Origin: Burkholderia cenocepacia
Lineage (GTDB): Bacteria; Pseudomonadota; Gammaproteobacteria; Burkholderiales; Burkholderiaceae
Direction: 5' to 3'
Assembly (NCBI RefSeq): GCF_014211915.1
Contig: NZ_CP060040.1
Location: 682,001-746,000, forward strand
Length of the DNA: 64,000 nucleotides
Position numbers and translations under genes: made by a program
Part shown: in pieces, positions 8,327-17,368 of the stretch
Layout: each line of letters starts with the position of its first letter
Position numbering within the stretch: position 1 is the first letter of the stretch
The notes under the pieces: generated by a model
Databases searched by the model: none
Told to the model about the DNA's origin: nothing
What the model saw: only the letters and a program-made list of their open reading frames with translations

Positions 8327-9541
8327 GTGCTGATCTGGAAAACCGCGTTGTCGCTCAACTGGCGGACGAGCCTCGTGTCGCCGGCCAGCGCACCGGTCGC
8401 GGCGGCGAACGTGGGCCGGCTGGTGCTGACCGGCGCAACCGGCTTCATCGGCAGTACCGTGCTGACGGCGCTCGTCAATGCGGGGCTGCTCGAACGCATC
8501 GTCTGCGTCGTGCGCGCGCAGGACCGCGGCCATGCGGTCGCGCGGCTGCGGGAAGCGGCGTTGCGCGCGGGGCTCGCGCCGTACTGGGCGTCGCGCCTGA
8601 CCGATGCGAACGTGATCGTCGGCGCGCTCGGCGACGTGTGGCACGGCGCCGATGCGCCGCGCCTGACCGGCGCGACGCACGTGATTCACTGCGCGGGCCA
8701 TGCGTCGCCGGCCGACGGCGCGCATCTGCAGGCCGACATCGCCGACGCGGTGCACTTCGCCGAACGCTTTGCCCGCGCGCCGCGCCTGCAGCGCTTCGTG
8801 TACGTCGGCACGGCCTACGCGCATGCGGGCCGTGGCGGGATCGTGCAGGAAGAGGCGGAGCGCGACGCGGAGAACGACGTCGCGCCGCAGGCCGACGAAG
8901 GCCTGCCCGGCGCGGTGCTGGCGGCCGACTACCTGCATGCGAAGGCCCGGACGGAGCAGCGTCTGCGCGCGCTCGGGCTGCCGCTCGTCGTCGTGCGGCC
9001 GTCGCACGTGGTCGGCCATACGGTGCTCGGGACGCGTCCCGCGCCGAATTCGTTCTGGATGTTCCGGCTCGCGCATGCGGCGCGCCGCTTCACCGCGCGA
9101 CCGATGACGCGCATCGACATCGTGTCGGTGGACGACGTGGCGCGCGCGACGATGCTGCTGGCCGTCAAGCCGACGCTCGCGCACGACGTCTATCACGTGT
9201 CGGCCGGCGACGAGGCGCCGCAGGTCGCGCAGATCGTGCGCGCGATGGACGAGGCGGCGGGAATGACCGGGGCGCCGCGCTACGCGGCGTGCGCGCCGGC
9301 GGAACTGCCGCTCGTCGTGCGTGATGTGCTGGGGCGCCCCGATCCGGCACTCGAGCGCGTGATCGGCCGGGCACTGCAGCGCTGCGGGGAATTCGCGACG
9401 GTCGATCGCGTGTTCGACAATCGCCGCGTGCGCGACGAAATCGACTTCGAGCCGTTGCCGTTCATCGATTACGTCGAGGAGTGCATGCGCACGTCGCGCG
9501 GCGTGGCCGTGACCGAGCTGATGCGCGGCGCGATCCACTGA
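8327..9541 (+). CDS. Extended SDR / NAD-dependent epimerase-dehydratase or thioester-reductase-like protein
   Basis: A 404-residue protein. Its Rossmann motif GATGFIGSTVL lies near residues 35-45, and the SDR active-site YxxxK is present as YLHAK, after an S/T-containing strand (VYVGTAYAHA). The sequence following the nucleotide-binding motif (IVCVVRAQDRGHAVARL) is typical of the thioester reductase / male-sterility branch. This branch reduces or epimerises activated or sugar-linked substrates with NAD(P)H. GTG at 8327 is preceded by GAAGGAGA with good spacing; an earlier in-frame ATG at 8267 lacks one. The gene stands alone and ends in a strong hairpin. The substrate is unknown. Confidence 0.8.
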   Translation: MLIWKTALSLNWRTSLVSPASAPVAAANVGRLVLTGATGFIGSTVLTALVNAGLLERIVCVVRAQDRGHAVARLREAALRAGLAPYWASRLTDANVIVGALGDVWHGADAPRLTGATHVIHCAGHASPADGAHLQADIADAVHFAERFARAPRLQRFVYVGTAYAHAGRGGIVQEEAERDAENDVAPQADEGLPGAVLAADYLHAKARTEQRLRALGLPLVVVRPSHVVGHTVLGTRPAPNSFWMFRLAHAARRFTARPMTRIDIVSVDDVARATMLLAVKPTLAHDVYHVSAGDEAPQVAQIVRAMDEAAGMTGAPRYAACAPAELPLVVRDVLGRPDPALERVIGRALQRCGEFATVDRVFDNRRVRDEIDFEPLPFIDYVEECMRTSRGVAVTELMRGAIH

Positions 9542-9573
9542 TACTGATCGCCCGCTGACCGCCCGCGTCGCAC

Positions 9574-9615
9574 CGGCGACCGCGCCCGCATGTGGCGGGC
9601 GCGGTCGCCGTCTTT
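9574..9615 (+). terminator. Strong 16-bp-stem terminator after the SDR gene
   Basis: A perfect 16-bp stem (9574-9589 with 9595-9610) with a 5-base loop ATGTG is followed by TCTTT. Its tail runs into the stop codon of the convergent hpaR gene, so it probably separates the two units. Confidence 0.8.
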
Positions 9616-10081
9616 ACGCCTGGCTGCCGAGCTCGATGAGCCGGTCGAGCGCGCGGTAGATGTCTTCCAGGCCGTCCTGGCCGAAGCGCGACTCGAGCTG
9701 ACGATATTGCTCGTCGATGCGCGGCCCGATCTCCGTCACCAGTTTCCTGCTTTGCGGCGTCAGGCTGACCAGCAGCCGGCGCTGATCCTCCTGCGCGCGC
9801 GTGCGCGTGATCAGGCCGTCGCGCTCCATCCGCTCCAGCACGCCAGTCAGGCTCGGGCTCAGGATGCAGCAGCGTTTCGCGATCTGTCCGGCTTCGAGCG
9901 CCTCCGTCGGTTCGCCGTCGAGCACGCGGATGATCCGCCATTGCTGTTCGGTCAGCGAAAATTCCTTGAGAATGGGGCGAAACAGACCCATCAGCGTTTC
10001 GCGGGCCTCGAGCAGCAGCATGGCCAGGTTGCGATGGTCGAGCGTACGGTTCATCGGGATGAGCAGAGGACGGGGACGCAT
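9614..10081 (-). CDS. hpaR: HpaR, MarR-family repressor of homoprotocatechuate degradation
   Basis: A 155-residue winged-helix protein. The core (SLTEQQWRIIRVL, then CCILSPSLTGVLERMERDGLI) matches the HpaR subgroup of MarR regulators. HpaR represses the hpa meta-cleavage operon and is released by homoprotocatechuate or 4-hydroxyphenylacetate-type ligands. It is divergent from hpaG1, the usual arrangement. An imperfect palindrome at 10151-10168 in the shared promoter region is a good operator candidate. The start is uncertain: MRPRPLLIP (10081) was chosen, but MNRTLDHRN (10054) is equally possible and neither has a strong ribosome binding site. Confidence 0.9.
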   Translation of the reverse strand: MRPRPLLIPMNRTLDHRNLAMLLLEARETLMGLFRPILKEFSLTEQQWRIIRVLDGEPTEALEAGQIAKRCCILSPSLTGVLERMERDGLITRTRAQEDQRRLLVSLTPQSRKLVTEIGPRIDEQYRQLESRFGQDGLEDIYRALDRLIELGSQA

Positions 10082-10150
10082 CAATCTTAACAGCCGAAGC
10101 TGATGAATTTCGCATCTCAGGGTAATCGAGGTTGCCACCACTCGATTGTT

Positions 10151-10168
10151 TACTTAAGATATTAACTA
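10151..10168. promoter_or_regulatory. Candidate HpaR operator between hpaR and hpaG1
   Basis: TACTTAAGATATTAACTA is an 18-bp dyad with 14 of 18 positions symmetric. It sits in the only AT-rich patch of the hpaR-hpaG1 intergenic region and so overlaps the likely divergent promoters. MarR proteins bind dyads of about this size. Assignment to HpaR is by position. Confidence 0.55.
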
Positions 10169-10206
10169 TTGACGATGCGCCGCGACGCGCGGCAGGGGAA
10201 TGACGC

Positions 10207-10896
10207 ATGGAGCTGTCTTGCACGACCGCCGCGGCGCCGCCGTTGCCGGTCGCCATCGGTACCGTCTACGGCGCGCTGCTCAACGAGCGCGCGGCGCTCG
10301 ACGCGCTCGGCGATGCGGTGAATGCACCGCCTTACGGCCGCCCGCCGCAGGCGCCGATCCTGTACATCAAATCCGCCAACACGCATGCAGCCGACGGCGC
10401 CGCCGTGGTCGTGCCGGCCGGTGTCGACGCGCTGGAGATCGGCGCGTCGGTGGCCGTCGTGTTCGCGCGGCGCGCGACGCGCGTGACGGCCGCGCGGGCG
10501 CTCGACTACGTGCACGGCTTCACGCTCGCGAGCGACGTGTCGGTGCCGCATCCCGATTACTACCGTCCGGCCGTGCGCTTCAAGTGCCGCGACGGCTTCT
10601 GCCCGCTCGGGCCCACGATCGTGCCGGCCGCCGCGCTCGCCGATGTCGACGCGATCGGCCTGACAGTGCGGATCGACGGCGAAGTGGCGGCATCCGCGTC
10701 GACCGCGACGCTGATTCGCCCGGTGCGCGCGCTGATCGCCGACGTGACGGCCTTCATGTCGTTCGACGCGGGCGACGTGCTGTTGCTCGGCGTCGCGGGC
10801 GGCGCACCGCATGCCCGTGCGGGCAGCACGATCGAGATCGCCGCGGCCGGCATCGGCACGTTGCGGCATACGCTGATCGCGGAGGAAGCGCGATGA
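10207..10896 (+). CDS. hpaG1: HpaG1: 4-hydroxyphenylacetate degradation isomerase/decarboxylase, N-terminal-type subunit
   Basis: A 229-residue member of the fumarylacetoacetate hydrolase (FAH) fold family. It corresponds to one half of the bifunctional HpaG enzyme, which decarboxylates 5-oxopent-3-ene-1,2,5-tricarboxylate and isomerises the product to 2-oxohept-3-enedioate. Conserved FAH features include LYIKSANTH, LDYVHGFTLASDVS and DGFCPLGPTI. In E. coli HpaG both halves are fused; here they are separate genes. The stop overlaps the hpaG2 start in ATGA, so the two halves are translationally coupled. Confidence 0.88.
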   Translation: MELSCTTAAAPPLPVAIGTVYGALLNERAALDALGDAVNAPPYGRPPQAPILYIKSANTHAADGAAVVVPAGVDALEIGASVAVVFARRATRVTAARALDYVHGFTLASDVSVPHPDYYRPAVRFKCRDGFCPLGPTIVPAAALADVDAIGLTVRIDGEVAASASTATLIRPVRALIADVTAFMSFDAGDVLLLGVAGGAPHARAGSTIEIAAAGIGTLRHTLIAEEAR

Positions 10897-11657
10897 AGAC
10901 GGCGCGCGTGATCTACAACGGCGCACTGCATGCGGCCGAACCGGCCGGCGACGGCGCGATCCGCCTCGATACGGGCCGCGTGGTGGCCGAGGACGCGGTG
11001 GCGTGGCTGCCGCCCGTCGCGCCGCGCACGACGTTCGCGCTCGGCCTGAACTACGCCGACCATGCGAAGGAGCTCGCGTTCAACGCGCCGAGCGAGCCGC
11101 TGATTTTCCTGAAGGGGCCGAATACGTTCGTCGGTCACCGGTCGCTGACCGTGCGCCCCGCGGACGCCACGCACATGCACTACGAGTGCGAACTGGCCGT
11201 CGTGATCGGCCGGCCCGCGCGCCACGTGAGCCGCGCGCAGGCCATCGACTACGTGGCCGGCTATACGGTCGCGAACGACTACGCGATCCGCGACTATCTC
11301 GAGAACTACTACCGCCCGAACCTGCGCGTGAAGAACCGCGACACCTGCACGCCGCTCGGGCCGTGGTTCGTCAGCCGCGACGAGATCGGCGACGCGGGCG
11401 ACCTGACGCTGCGCACGACGGTGAACGGCCGGGAGACGCAGCGCGGCAGCACGCGCGACATGGTGTTCGACGTGCCGGCGCTGATCGAGCACATCAGCAG
11501 CTTCATGACGCTCTCGCCGGGCGACCTGATCCTGACCGGCACGCCCGAGGGGCTGGCGGACACGCAGCCGGGCGACGAGGTCGTGACCGAAATCGAAGGA
11601 ATCGGCCGGCTCGTGAACACGATCGTCGGCGAGGCAGACTACTATCGCGCCGGCTGA
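10893..11657 (+). CDS. hpaG2: HpaG2: 5-carboxymethyl-2-oxo-hex-3-ene-1,7-dioate decarboxylase / FAH-family subunit
   Basis: A 254-residue FAH-fold protein with a complete set of metal-binding acidic residues: HYECELAVVIG, and the FLKGPNTFVG and GYTVANDYAIRD blocks. The C-terminal signature LSPGDLILTGTPEG is also present. It represents the C-terminal half of E. coli HpaG, the decarboxylase step after CHMS dehydrogenase. It starts at the ATGA overlap with hpaG1 and is followed after 26 bases by hpaE, in one transcription unit. Confidence 0.9.
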   Translation: MKTARVIYNGALHAAEPAGDGAIRLDTGRVVAEDAVAWLPPVAPRTTFALGLNYADHAKELAFNAPSEPLIFLKGPNTFVGHRSLTVRPADATHMHYECELAVVIGRPARHVSRAQAIDYVAGYTVANDYAIRDYLENYYRPNLRVKNRDTCTPLGPWFVSRDEIGDAGDLTLRTTVNGRETQRGSTRDMVFDVPALIEHISSFMTLSPGDLILTGTPEGLADTQPGDEVVTEIEGIGRLVNTIVGEADYYRAG

Positions 11658-11683
11658 GCCCGTCGCCCAAGGAAGGAGAGCAC

Positions 11684-13147
11684 ATGACCATCAAGCACTG
11701 GATCGGCGGCCGCGAAGTGGAGAGCCGCGAAACCTTCACGACGCTGAACCCGGCGACGGGCGACGTCATCACCGACGTCGCGTCGGGCGGCGAGGCCGAG
11801 GTCGATGCGGCCGTGCGCGCGGCGAAGGAAGCGTTCCCCAAATGGGCGAACACGCCGGCGAAGGAGCGCGCGAAGCTGATGCGCAAGCTCGGCGAGCTGA
11901 TCGAGAAGAACGTGCCGATGCTCGCCGCGCTGGAAACGCAGGATACCGGCCTGCCGATCGCGCAGACGAGCAAGCAGCTGATTCCGCGCGCGTCCGAGAA
12001 CTTCAACTTCTTCGCCGAAGTGTGCGTGCAGATGAACGGCCGCACCTATCCGGTCGACGACCAGATGCTGAACTACACGCTGTACCAGCCGGTCGGCGTG
12101 TGCGCGCTGGTGTCGCCGTGGAACGTGCCGTTCATGACCGCCACGTGGAAGACGGCGCCGTGCCTCGCGCTCGGCAACACGGCCGTGCTGAAGATGTCGG
12201 AGCTGTCGCCGCTGACGGCCGACCAGCTCGGCCGGCTCGCGCTCGAAGCGGGCATCCCGCCGGGCGTGCTGAACGTCGTGCAGGGTTACGGCGCGACGGC
12301 CGGCGATGCGCTCGTGCGGCATCCGGACGTGCGCGCGGTGTCGTTTACCGGCGGCACGGTCACCGGCAAGCGGATCATGGAGCGCGCGGGCCTCAAGAAG
12401 TATTCGATGGAACTCGGCGGCAAGTCGCCGGTGCTGATCTTCGACGACGCCGATTTCGACCGCGCGCTCGACGCGTCGCTGTTCACGATCTTCTCGATCA
12501 ACGGCGAACGCTGCACCGCGGGCTCGCGGATCTTCGTGCAGCGCACGATCTACGACCGCTTCGTGCAGGAATTCGCGCGCCGCGCGAACAACCTGGTGGT
12601 CGGCGATCCGACCGATCCGGGCACGAATCTCGGCGCGATGATCACGCGCCAGCACTGGGAGAAGGTGACGGGCTATATCCGCATCGGCGAGCAGGAAGGC
12701 GCGCGCGTGGTCGCGGGCGGCGCGGACAAGCCGGCCGCGCTGCCCGAGTATCTGCGCAACGGCAACTTCGTGCGGCCGACCGTGTTCGCCGACGTCGACA
12801 ACCGGATGCGCATCGCGCAGGAAGAGATCTTCGGGCCGGTCGCGTGCATCATCCCGTTCGACGACGAAGACGAAGGGCTGCGGCTCGCGAACGACACGGC
12901 GTACGGCCTGGCGTCGTACATCTGGACGCAGGATGTGGGCAAGGTGCATCGGCTCGCGCGCGGCATCGAGGCCGGGATGGTATTCGTGAACAGCCAGAAC
13001 GTGCGCGACCTGCGCCAGCCGTTCGGCGGCGTGAAGGAATCGGGCACCGGGCGCGAGGGCGGCGAGTACAGTTTCGAGGTGTTCGCGGAGATCAAGAACG
13101 TGTGCATCTCGATGGGTTCGCATCATGTTCCGCGCTGGGGCGTGTGA
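11684..13147 (+). CDS. hpaE: 5-carboxymethyl-2-hydroxymuconate semialdehyde dehydrogenase
   Basis: A 487-residue NAD-dependent aldehyde dehydrogenase. It shows the cofactor-binding stretch SPWNVPFMTATWK, the catalytic Glu in MELGGKSP, and the nucleophile Cys in NGERCTAGSR. It oxidises the ring-fission semialdehyde to 5-carboxymethyl-2-hydroxymuconate, the step between HpaD and HpaF. AAGGAAGGAGAG lies directly upstream of ATG 11684. Position inside the hpa operon distinguishes it from other aldehyde dehydrogenases. Confidence 0.93.
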   Translation: MTIKHWIGGREVESRETFTTLNPATGDVITDVASGGEAEVDAAVRAAKEAFPKWANTPAKERAKLMRKLGELIEKNVPMLAALETQDTGLPIAQTSKQLIPRASENFNFFAEVCVQMNGRTYPVDDQMLNYTLYQPVGVCALVSPWNVPFMTATWKTAPCLALGNTAVLKMSELSPLTADQLGRLALEAGIPPGVLNVVQGYGATAGDALVRHPDVRAVSFTGGTVTGKRIMERAGLKKYSMELGGKSPVLIFDDADFDRALDASLFTIFSINGERCTAGSRIFVQRTIYDRFVQEFARRANNLVVGDPTDPGTNLGAMITRQHWEKVTGYIRIGEQEGARVVAGGADKPAALPEYLRNGNFVRPTVFADVDNRMRIAQEEIFGPVACIIPFDDEDEGLRLANDTAYGLASYIWTQDVGKVHRLARGIEAGMVFVNSQNVRDLRQPFGGVKESGTGREGGEYSFEVFAEIKNVCISMGSHHVPRWGV

Positions 13148-13193
13148 CGGGCGCCGGCCGTGTTGTCGCAAGAACGATAGGGAGACTTGAACG

Positions 13194-14042
13194 ATGGGCA
13201 AACTGTCCCTCGCCGCGAAGATCACGCACGTGCCGTCGATGTACCTGTCGGAACTGCCCGGCAAGCATCACGGCTGCCGTGAAGCGGCGATCCGCGGCCA
13301 CCAGTTGATCGGCGAGCGCTGCCGCGCGCTCGGCGTCGACACGATCGTCGTGTCGGACGTGCACTGGCTCGTCAACGCGGGCTATCACGTGAACTGCAAT
13401 GCGCGGTTCGCGGGCACCTATACGAGCAACGAGCTGCCGCATTTCATCCGCGACATGCAGTACGCGTATCCGGGCAACCCGGCGCTCGGCCGGCTGATCG
13501 CGGAAACGGCCACCGAGCGCGGCGTGGCGACGCGGGCGCACGAAATCGACAGCCTCGAACTCGAATACGGCACGCTCGTGCCGATGCGCTACATGAACGG
13601 CGACCAGCACTTCAAGGTCGTGTCGATCGCCGGCTGGTGCATGTGGCATCAACTCGACGAAAGCCGGCGCTTCGGCGAGGCGCTGCTCGAGGCGATCGAG
13701 AAGAGCGATTCGAACGTTGCGTTCCTCGCGAGCGGCTCGCTGTCGCACCGCTTCAACGACAACGGCAGCCCCGAGGAATCGATTCACCAGATCAGCCGCG
13801 AATTCTTCCGGCAGGTCGACCTGCGCGTGGTCGAGCTGTGGAAGCAGGGCGATTTCAAGACCTTCTGCGCGATGCTGCCCGAATACAACGTGCATTGCCA
13901 CGGTGAAGGCGGCATGCACGACACGGCGATGCTGCTCGGGCTGCTCGGCTGGGATCGCTACGACCGGCCGGTCGAGATCGTCACCGACTATTTCGCGAGC
14001 TCCGGCACCGGGCAGATCAACGCGATCTTCCCGCTGCCCTGA
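13194..14042 (+). CDS. hpaD: 3,4-dihydroxyphenylacetate (homoprotocatechuate) 2,3-dioxygenase
   Basis: A 282-residue extradiol dioxygenase of the LigB (type II) superfamily. It performs meta-cleavage of homoprotocatechuate using Fe(II). His residues in the N-terminal segment ([27 protein letters not shown]) and acidic residues further on fit the 2-His-1-carboxylate site of the family. The length matches the E. coli C HpaD type. A ribosome binding site (AGGGAGACTTGAACG) precedes ATG 13194. Confidence 0.92.
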   Translation: MGKLSLAAKITHVPSMYLSELPGKHHGCREAAIRGHQLIGERCRALGVDTIVVSDVHWLVNAGYHVNCNARFAGTYTSNELPHFIRDMQYAYPGNPALGRLIAETATERGVATRAHEIDSLELEYGTLVPMRYMNGDQHFKVVSIAGWCMWHQLDESRRFGEALLEAIEKSDSNVAFLASGSLSHRFNDNGSPEESIHQISREFFRQVDLRVVELWKQGDFKTFCAMLPEYNVHCHGEGGMHDTAMLLGLLGWDRYDRPVEIVTDYFASSGTGQINAIFPLP

Positions 14043-14086
14043 GCGCTGCCGCCCGCCACGCCTTCGAATCCGACTGGAGAGTTGCC

Positions 14087-14479
14087 ATGCCACACATCGT
14101 CGTCGAATACACCGCGAACATCCGCGACGACGCCCGCATTCCCGCGCTGCTGCGCACGATCAACGCGACGCTGATCGCGCAGGGCGGCGTGTTTCCGACC
14201 GGCGGCATCCGCTCGCGCGCGATCGAGCTGCACGATTATTGCGTCGCGGACGGCACGGAGGACGACGCATTCGTCCACGTGACGCTGAAGATCGGCGCGG
14301 GTCGCAGCGACGAAACGAAGCAAGCCGCGTGCGACGCGCTGTTCGACGCGATCAAGACGCATTTCGCCGAGCTGTACGCGAAACGCTATCTCGCGTTGTC
14401 GATGGAGCTGACCGAGTTCAGCGAAAGCGGCTCGTACAAGCACAACAACATCCACGCCCGCTACAAGCGGGCCGGCTGA
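14087..14479 (+). CDS. hpaF: 5-carboxymethyl-2-hydroxymuconate delta-isomerase
   Basis: A 130-residue protein of the CHMI / tautomerase superfamily. It begins [12 protein letters not shown], so Pro2 is the expected catalytic N-terminal proline after Met removal. It interconverts the hydroxymuconate and oxo-hexenedioate forms before decarboxylation by HpaG. ACTGGAGAGTTGCC gives a good ribosome binding site. It sits 44 bases after hpaD and 20 bases before hpaH. Confidence 0.92.
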   Translation: MPHIVVEYTANIRDDARIPALLRTINATLIAQGGVFPTGGIRSRAIELHDYCVADGTEDDAFVHVTLKIGAGRSDETKQAACDALFDAIKTHFAELYAKRYLALSMELTEFSESGSYKHNNIHARYKRAG

Positions 14480-14499
14480 ACCCCATTCCCGATCCGACC

Positions 14500-15303
14500 A
14501 TGCTCGAACCCGCCCTCATCGACCAGCTCGCGCACCGTCTGCACGACGCCGAGCGCGCCCGCACGCAGATCCGCCAGATCTCGCTCGACCATCCCGACAT
14601 CACGATCGACGACGCGTATGCGATCCAGCGCGCGTGGGTGACCCTCAAGCTCGCGGAAGGCCGCACGCTGAAAGGGCACAAGATCGGCCTCACGTCGAAG
14701 GCGATGCAGAACACGTCGCAGATCGACGAGCCCGACTACGGCGCGCTGCTCGACGACATGTTCTTCGACGACGGCGGCACGATCCCGACCGGCCGCTTCA
14801 TCGTGCCGCGCGTCGAGGTCGAACTCGCGTTCGTGCTCGGCAAGCGGCTCACGGGGCCGAACTGCACGATCTTCGACGTGTACGACGCCGTCGATTACGT
14901 CGTGCCGGCGCTCGAGATCATCGACGCGCGCAGCCAGTCGATCGACCCCGATACGAAGCGGCCGCGCAAGGTGTTCGACACGATCGCCGACAACGCGGCG
15001 AACGCGGGCGTCGTGATCGGCGGCCGGCCGGTGCGCCCGCAGGACGTCGATTTGCGCTGGGTCGCGGCGATCATGTCGCGCAACGGCGTGGTCGAGGAAA
15101 CCGGCGTCGCGGCCGGCGTGCTGAACCATCCGGCGAACGGCGTCGCGTGGCTCGCGAACCGGCTGTCGCGTTTCGACGTCGCGCTGGAGCCGGGGCAGAT
15201 CGTGCTCGGCGGGTCGTTTACGCGGCCCTGCGCGGCGCGATCGGGCGACACGTTCAGCGTCGACTACGGTCCGCTCGGGACGATCCAGTGCTACTTCGAG
15301 TGA
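14500..15303 (+). CDS. hpaH: 2-oxo-hept-3-ene-1,7-dioate hydratase
   Basis: A 267-residue protein of the FAH/MhpD hydratase family. The conserved blocks are [26 protein letters not shown] with the metal-binding Glu residues, and [10 protein letters not shown] near the C-terminus. It adds water to 2-oxohept-3-enedioate to give the 4-hydroxy compound that HpaI cleaves. The ATG at 14500 lies 20 bases after hpaF. Confidence 0.92.
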   Translation: MLEPALIDQLAHRLHDAERARTQIRQISLDHPDITIDDAYAIQRAWVTLKLAEGRTLKGHKIGLTSKAMQNTSQIDEPDYGALLDDMFFDDGGTIPTGRFIVPRVEVELAFVLGKRLTGPNCTIFDVYDAVDYVVPALEIIDARSQSIDPDTKRPRKVFDTIADNAANAGVVIGGRPVRPQDVDLRWVAAIMSRNGVVEETGVAAGVLNHPANGVAWLANRLSRFDVALEPGQIVLGGSFTRPCAARSGDTFSVDYGPLGTIQCYFE

Positions 15304-15315
15304 GGTGAGCGAACG

Positions 15316-16122
15316 ATGCAGATTCCGTCGAATGTCTTCAAGGCCGCGCTCGCGCGCGGTGACGCGCAGGTCGGCCTGTGGCTCGGCCTCGCGAATCCGT
15401 ACAGCGCCGAAGTGGTCGCGGGCGCCGGTTTCGACTGGTTGCTGATCGACGGCGAACATGCGCCGAACACGATCCCGACGATCCTCGCGCAACTGCAGGC
15501 GATCGCGCCGTATCCGTCGCATCCGGTCGTGCGCGTGCCGTGGAACGATCCGGTGATCGTCAAGCAGGTGCTCGATCTCGGCGCGCAGACGTTGCTCGTG
15601 CCGATGGTCCAGAGCGCGGACGAGGCGCGTGCGGCGGTGGCCGCGACGCGTTATCCGCCGCACGGGATGCGCGGTGTCGGCAGCGCGCTGGCGCGCGCGT
15701 CGCGGTGGAATCGCGTCGGCGAGTACCTGCATCGCGCGAACGACGAGATGGCCGTGCTCGTGCAGGTCGAGACGCGCGCGGGGCTCGATGCGATCGATGC
15801 GATTGCGCGGGTCGACGGCGTCGATGGCGTGTTCATCGGGCCGGCTGATCTTGCTGCCGATCTCGGCCATCTCGGCCATCCGGGGCACCCGGACGTGCAG
15901 GCCGCGATCGACGGTGCGATCCGCGCGATCAAGGCGGCCGGCAAGGCGCCGGGCATCCTGAGCGCGGATGAAGCGGCCGCGCGGCGCTATCTGGAAGCGG
16001 GCGCGTTGTTCGTCGCGGTCGGTGTCGATACGACGTTGCTGGCACGGAGCGCGGAGCGGCTCGCCGCGCAGTTCAAACGAAACGGCGACGACGCCGTGAA
16101 GCAGGGCGACGGCACGTATTGA
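15316..16122 (+). CDS. hpaI: 4-hydroxy-2-oxoheptanedioate aldolase
   Basis: A 268-residue class II pyruvate aldolase of the HpcH/HpaI family. Motifs include [14 protein letters not shown] with catalytic His and Asp, [24 protein letters not shown] with a metal-ligand Glu, and [14 protein letters not shown]. It splits 4-hydroxy-2-oxoheptanedioate into pyruvate and succinate semialdehyde, completing the pathway. It is the last gene of the operon, 12 bases after hpaH, and is followed by a T-tailed hairpin. Confidence 0.93.
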   Translation: MQIPSNVFKAALARGDAQVGLWLGLANPYSAEVVAGAGFDWLLIDGEHAPNTIPTILAQLQAIAPYPSHPVVRVPWNDPVIVKQVLDLGAQTLLVPMVQSADEARAAVAATRYPPHGMRGVGSALARASRWNRVGEYLHRANDEMAVLVQVETRAGLDAIDAIARVDGVDGVFIGPADLAADLGHLGHPGHPDVQAAIDGAIRAIKAAGKAPGILSADEAAARRYLEAGALFVAVGVDTTLLARSAERLAAQFKRNGDDAVKQGDGTY

Positions 16123-16129
16123 TGCGGCG

Positions 16130-16163
16130 GCGGGCGGTTTTCCCGTGTCGACCGCCGGCTTTT
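16130..16163 (+). terminator. Terminator after hpaI
   Basis: A 9-bp stem with one mismatch (16130-16138 with 16151-16159) is followed by TTTT. It lies in the gap between hpaI and the convergent AraC gene. Confidence 0.5.
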
Positions 16164-16197
16164 CGCCGCGCGGCTTCATGCATGCGCATGGCCGCAC

Positions 16198-16989
16198 CTA
16201 TCGCTGCGCTTGGCTTCCCGTTTCCATGTATTTCCCCGGCGTCGTCCCCAGCGCGCGCCGGAACATGTCGATGAACGCGCTCACGTTGTCGTATCCGAGA
16301 TCGAGCGCGATCGTCGTCACCGGCACGCCGTCGGCAATGCGCTCCAGCGCCCGCAGCAGCCTGGCCTGCTGACGCCACTGCGCGAACGTCAGCCCCGTTT
16401 CTGCGACGAAGCGGCGGCTCATCGTCCGCGCGCCGATGCCGGCCCATTCGGCCCATTCCTCGAGCCGCCGCTCGTTCGCGAGATCCGCGGCCAGCGCATC
16501 GGTGATCTTCACGAGCCGAGGGTCTCGCGGCCGGACCAGCCCCAGCGCCTCGGCTTCCGATGCCGCGATTTCATCGAGGATCACGTCGGCGATCCGGGTC
16601 TGCGCGGCATCCAGATCGGCATCGCCCCAGCTCGCTGCACGCTGCACGGCTTCGCGCAGCAGCGGCGTCGTGCGGATCGCGCGCGGCGTGGCCGGCAGCG
16701 TCGCGCAGCGGGCTTCCGCGACGAACGCCGACCAGCCGGCGATCGGCCCGAACGAGCGCAGCGAATGCCGGCAATGCGGCGGAATCCAGATCGCATGGAT
16801 CGCCGGCACGACCCACTCCTGATCGTCGAGGCCGATCGTCACCAGCCCGCTCAGCGCGCCGACGAGCTGGCCGCGCGCATGCGAATGCGGCGCGGTGATA
16901 CGCGGGTCGCGTTGCGACAGGACGGCGGCGACCACGAACGGGCCGTCGTCGGACGTGACGAAGCGGGCGGGCAGGAGCGGATCGGACAT
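16198..16989 (-). CDS. AraC-family transcriptional regulator with N-terminal cupin
   Basis: A 263-residue protein. An N-terminal cupin (PHSHARGQLVGALSG, VVPAIHAIWIPPHCRHSLR) precedes a two-helix-turn-helix AraC domain (GIGARTMSRRFVAETGLTFAQWRQQARLLRAL, then VTTIALDLGYDNVSAFIDMFRRALGTTPGKY). The family senses small effectors through the cupin. It diverges from the gene pair at 17085-18330, which it probably controls. Start placed at MSDPLLPARF; the upstream open frame lacks plausible coding sequence. Confidence 0.85.
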   Translation of the reverse strand: MSDPLLPARFVTSDDGPFVVAAVLSQRDPRITAPHSHARGQLVGALSGLVTIGLDDQEWVVPAIHAIWIPPHCRHSLRSFGPIAGWSAFVAEARCATLPATPRAIRTTPLLREAVQRAASWGDADLDAAQTRIADVILDEIAASEAEALGLVRPRDPRLVKITDALAADLANERRLEEWAEWAGIGARTMSRRFVAETGLTFAQWRQQARLLRALERIADGVPVTTIALDLGYDNVSAFIDMFRRALGTTPGKYMETGSQAQR

Positions 16990-17084
16990 GGCCGGATATC
17001 GGTATCGAATGGCTGTTATACCGGAGATCGGCCGGTTTCGCACGCCTACACTGCGTCCATCGATGACAACCGGAGCAAGACGCG

Positions 17085-17336
17085 ATGCGAGCCGAACAGA
17101 TGCTTCCCGACCATGCCAACCAAGTCGATGCCGGCGGAACGACGATCCGCAAGGGGACCGTCGGCGCGTTTCTGGTCAATGCGCGTGTATTGACCGATCC
17201 GAACGCCGCGCCGGCCGAGAGGGCGCGTGCGGAGGCCGATGCGATCGACGCATTGCCCGCGCTGCGTGCGCTCGGCCTGTTCGACGTGCTCGAAGTACGC
17301 GATCCCGCGCTGCGCGCATGGCTCGATGCCCGATAA
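17085..17336 (+). CDS. Small hypothetical protein, 83 aa
   Basis: Not recognised. The product is 83 residues, acidic, with no signal peptide and no Cys. The middle is Ala/Arg-rich helical (APAERARAEADAID) and the end reads LGLFDVLEVRDPALRAWLDAR. GGAG lies ten bases before ATG 17085. It sits 32 bases before the alcohol dehydrogenase-like gene and diverges from the AraC regulator, so it is probably the first gene of an AraC-controlled pair. Confidence 0.6.
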   Translation: MRAEQMLPDHANQVDAGGTTIRKGTVGAFLVNARVLTDPNAAPAERARAEADAIDALPALRALGLFDVLEVRDPALRAWLDAR

Positions 17337-17368
17337 AGGCCCACCCCTCCAGAATTGAAGGAATCACC

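Noticed and set aside
7806..8333. 175-residue plus-strand frame in the large gap
   Set aside because: Arg/Pro-rich composition, no ribosome binding site and no recognisable family.
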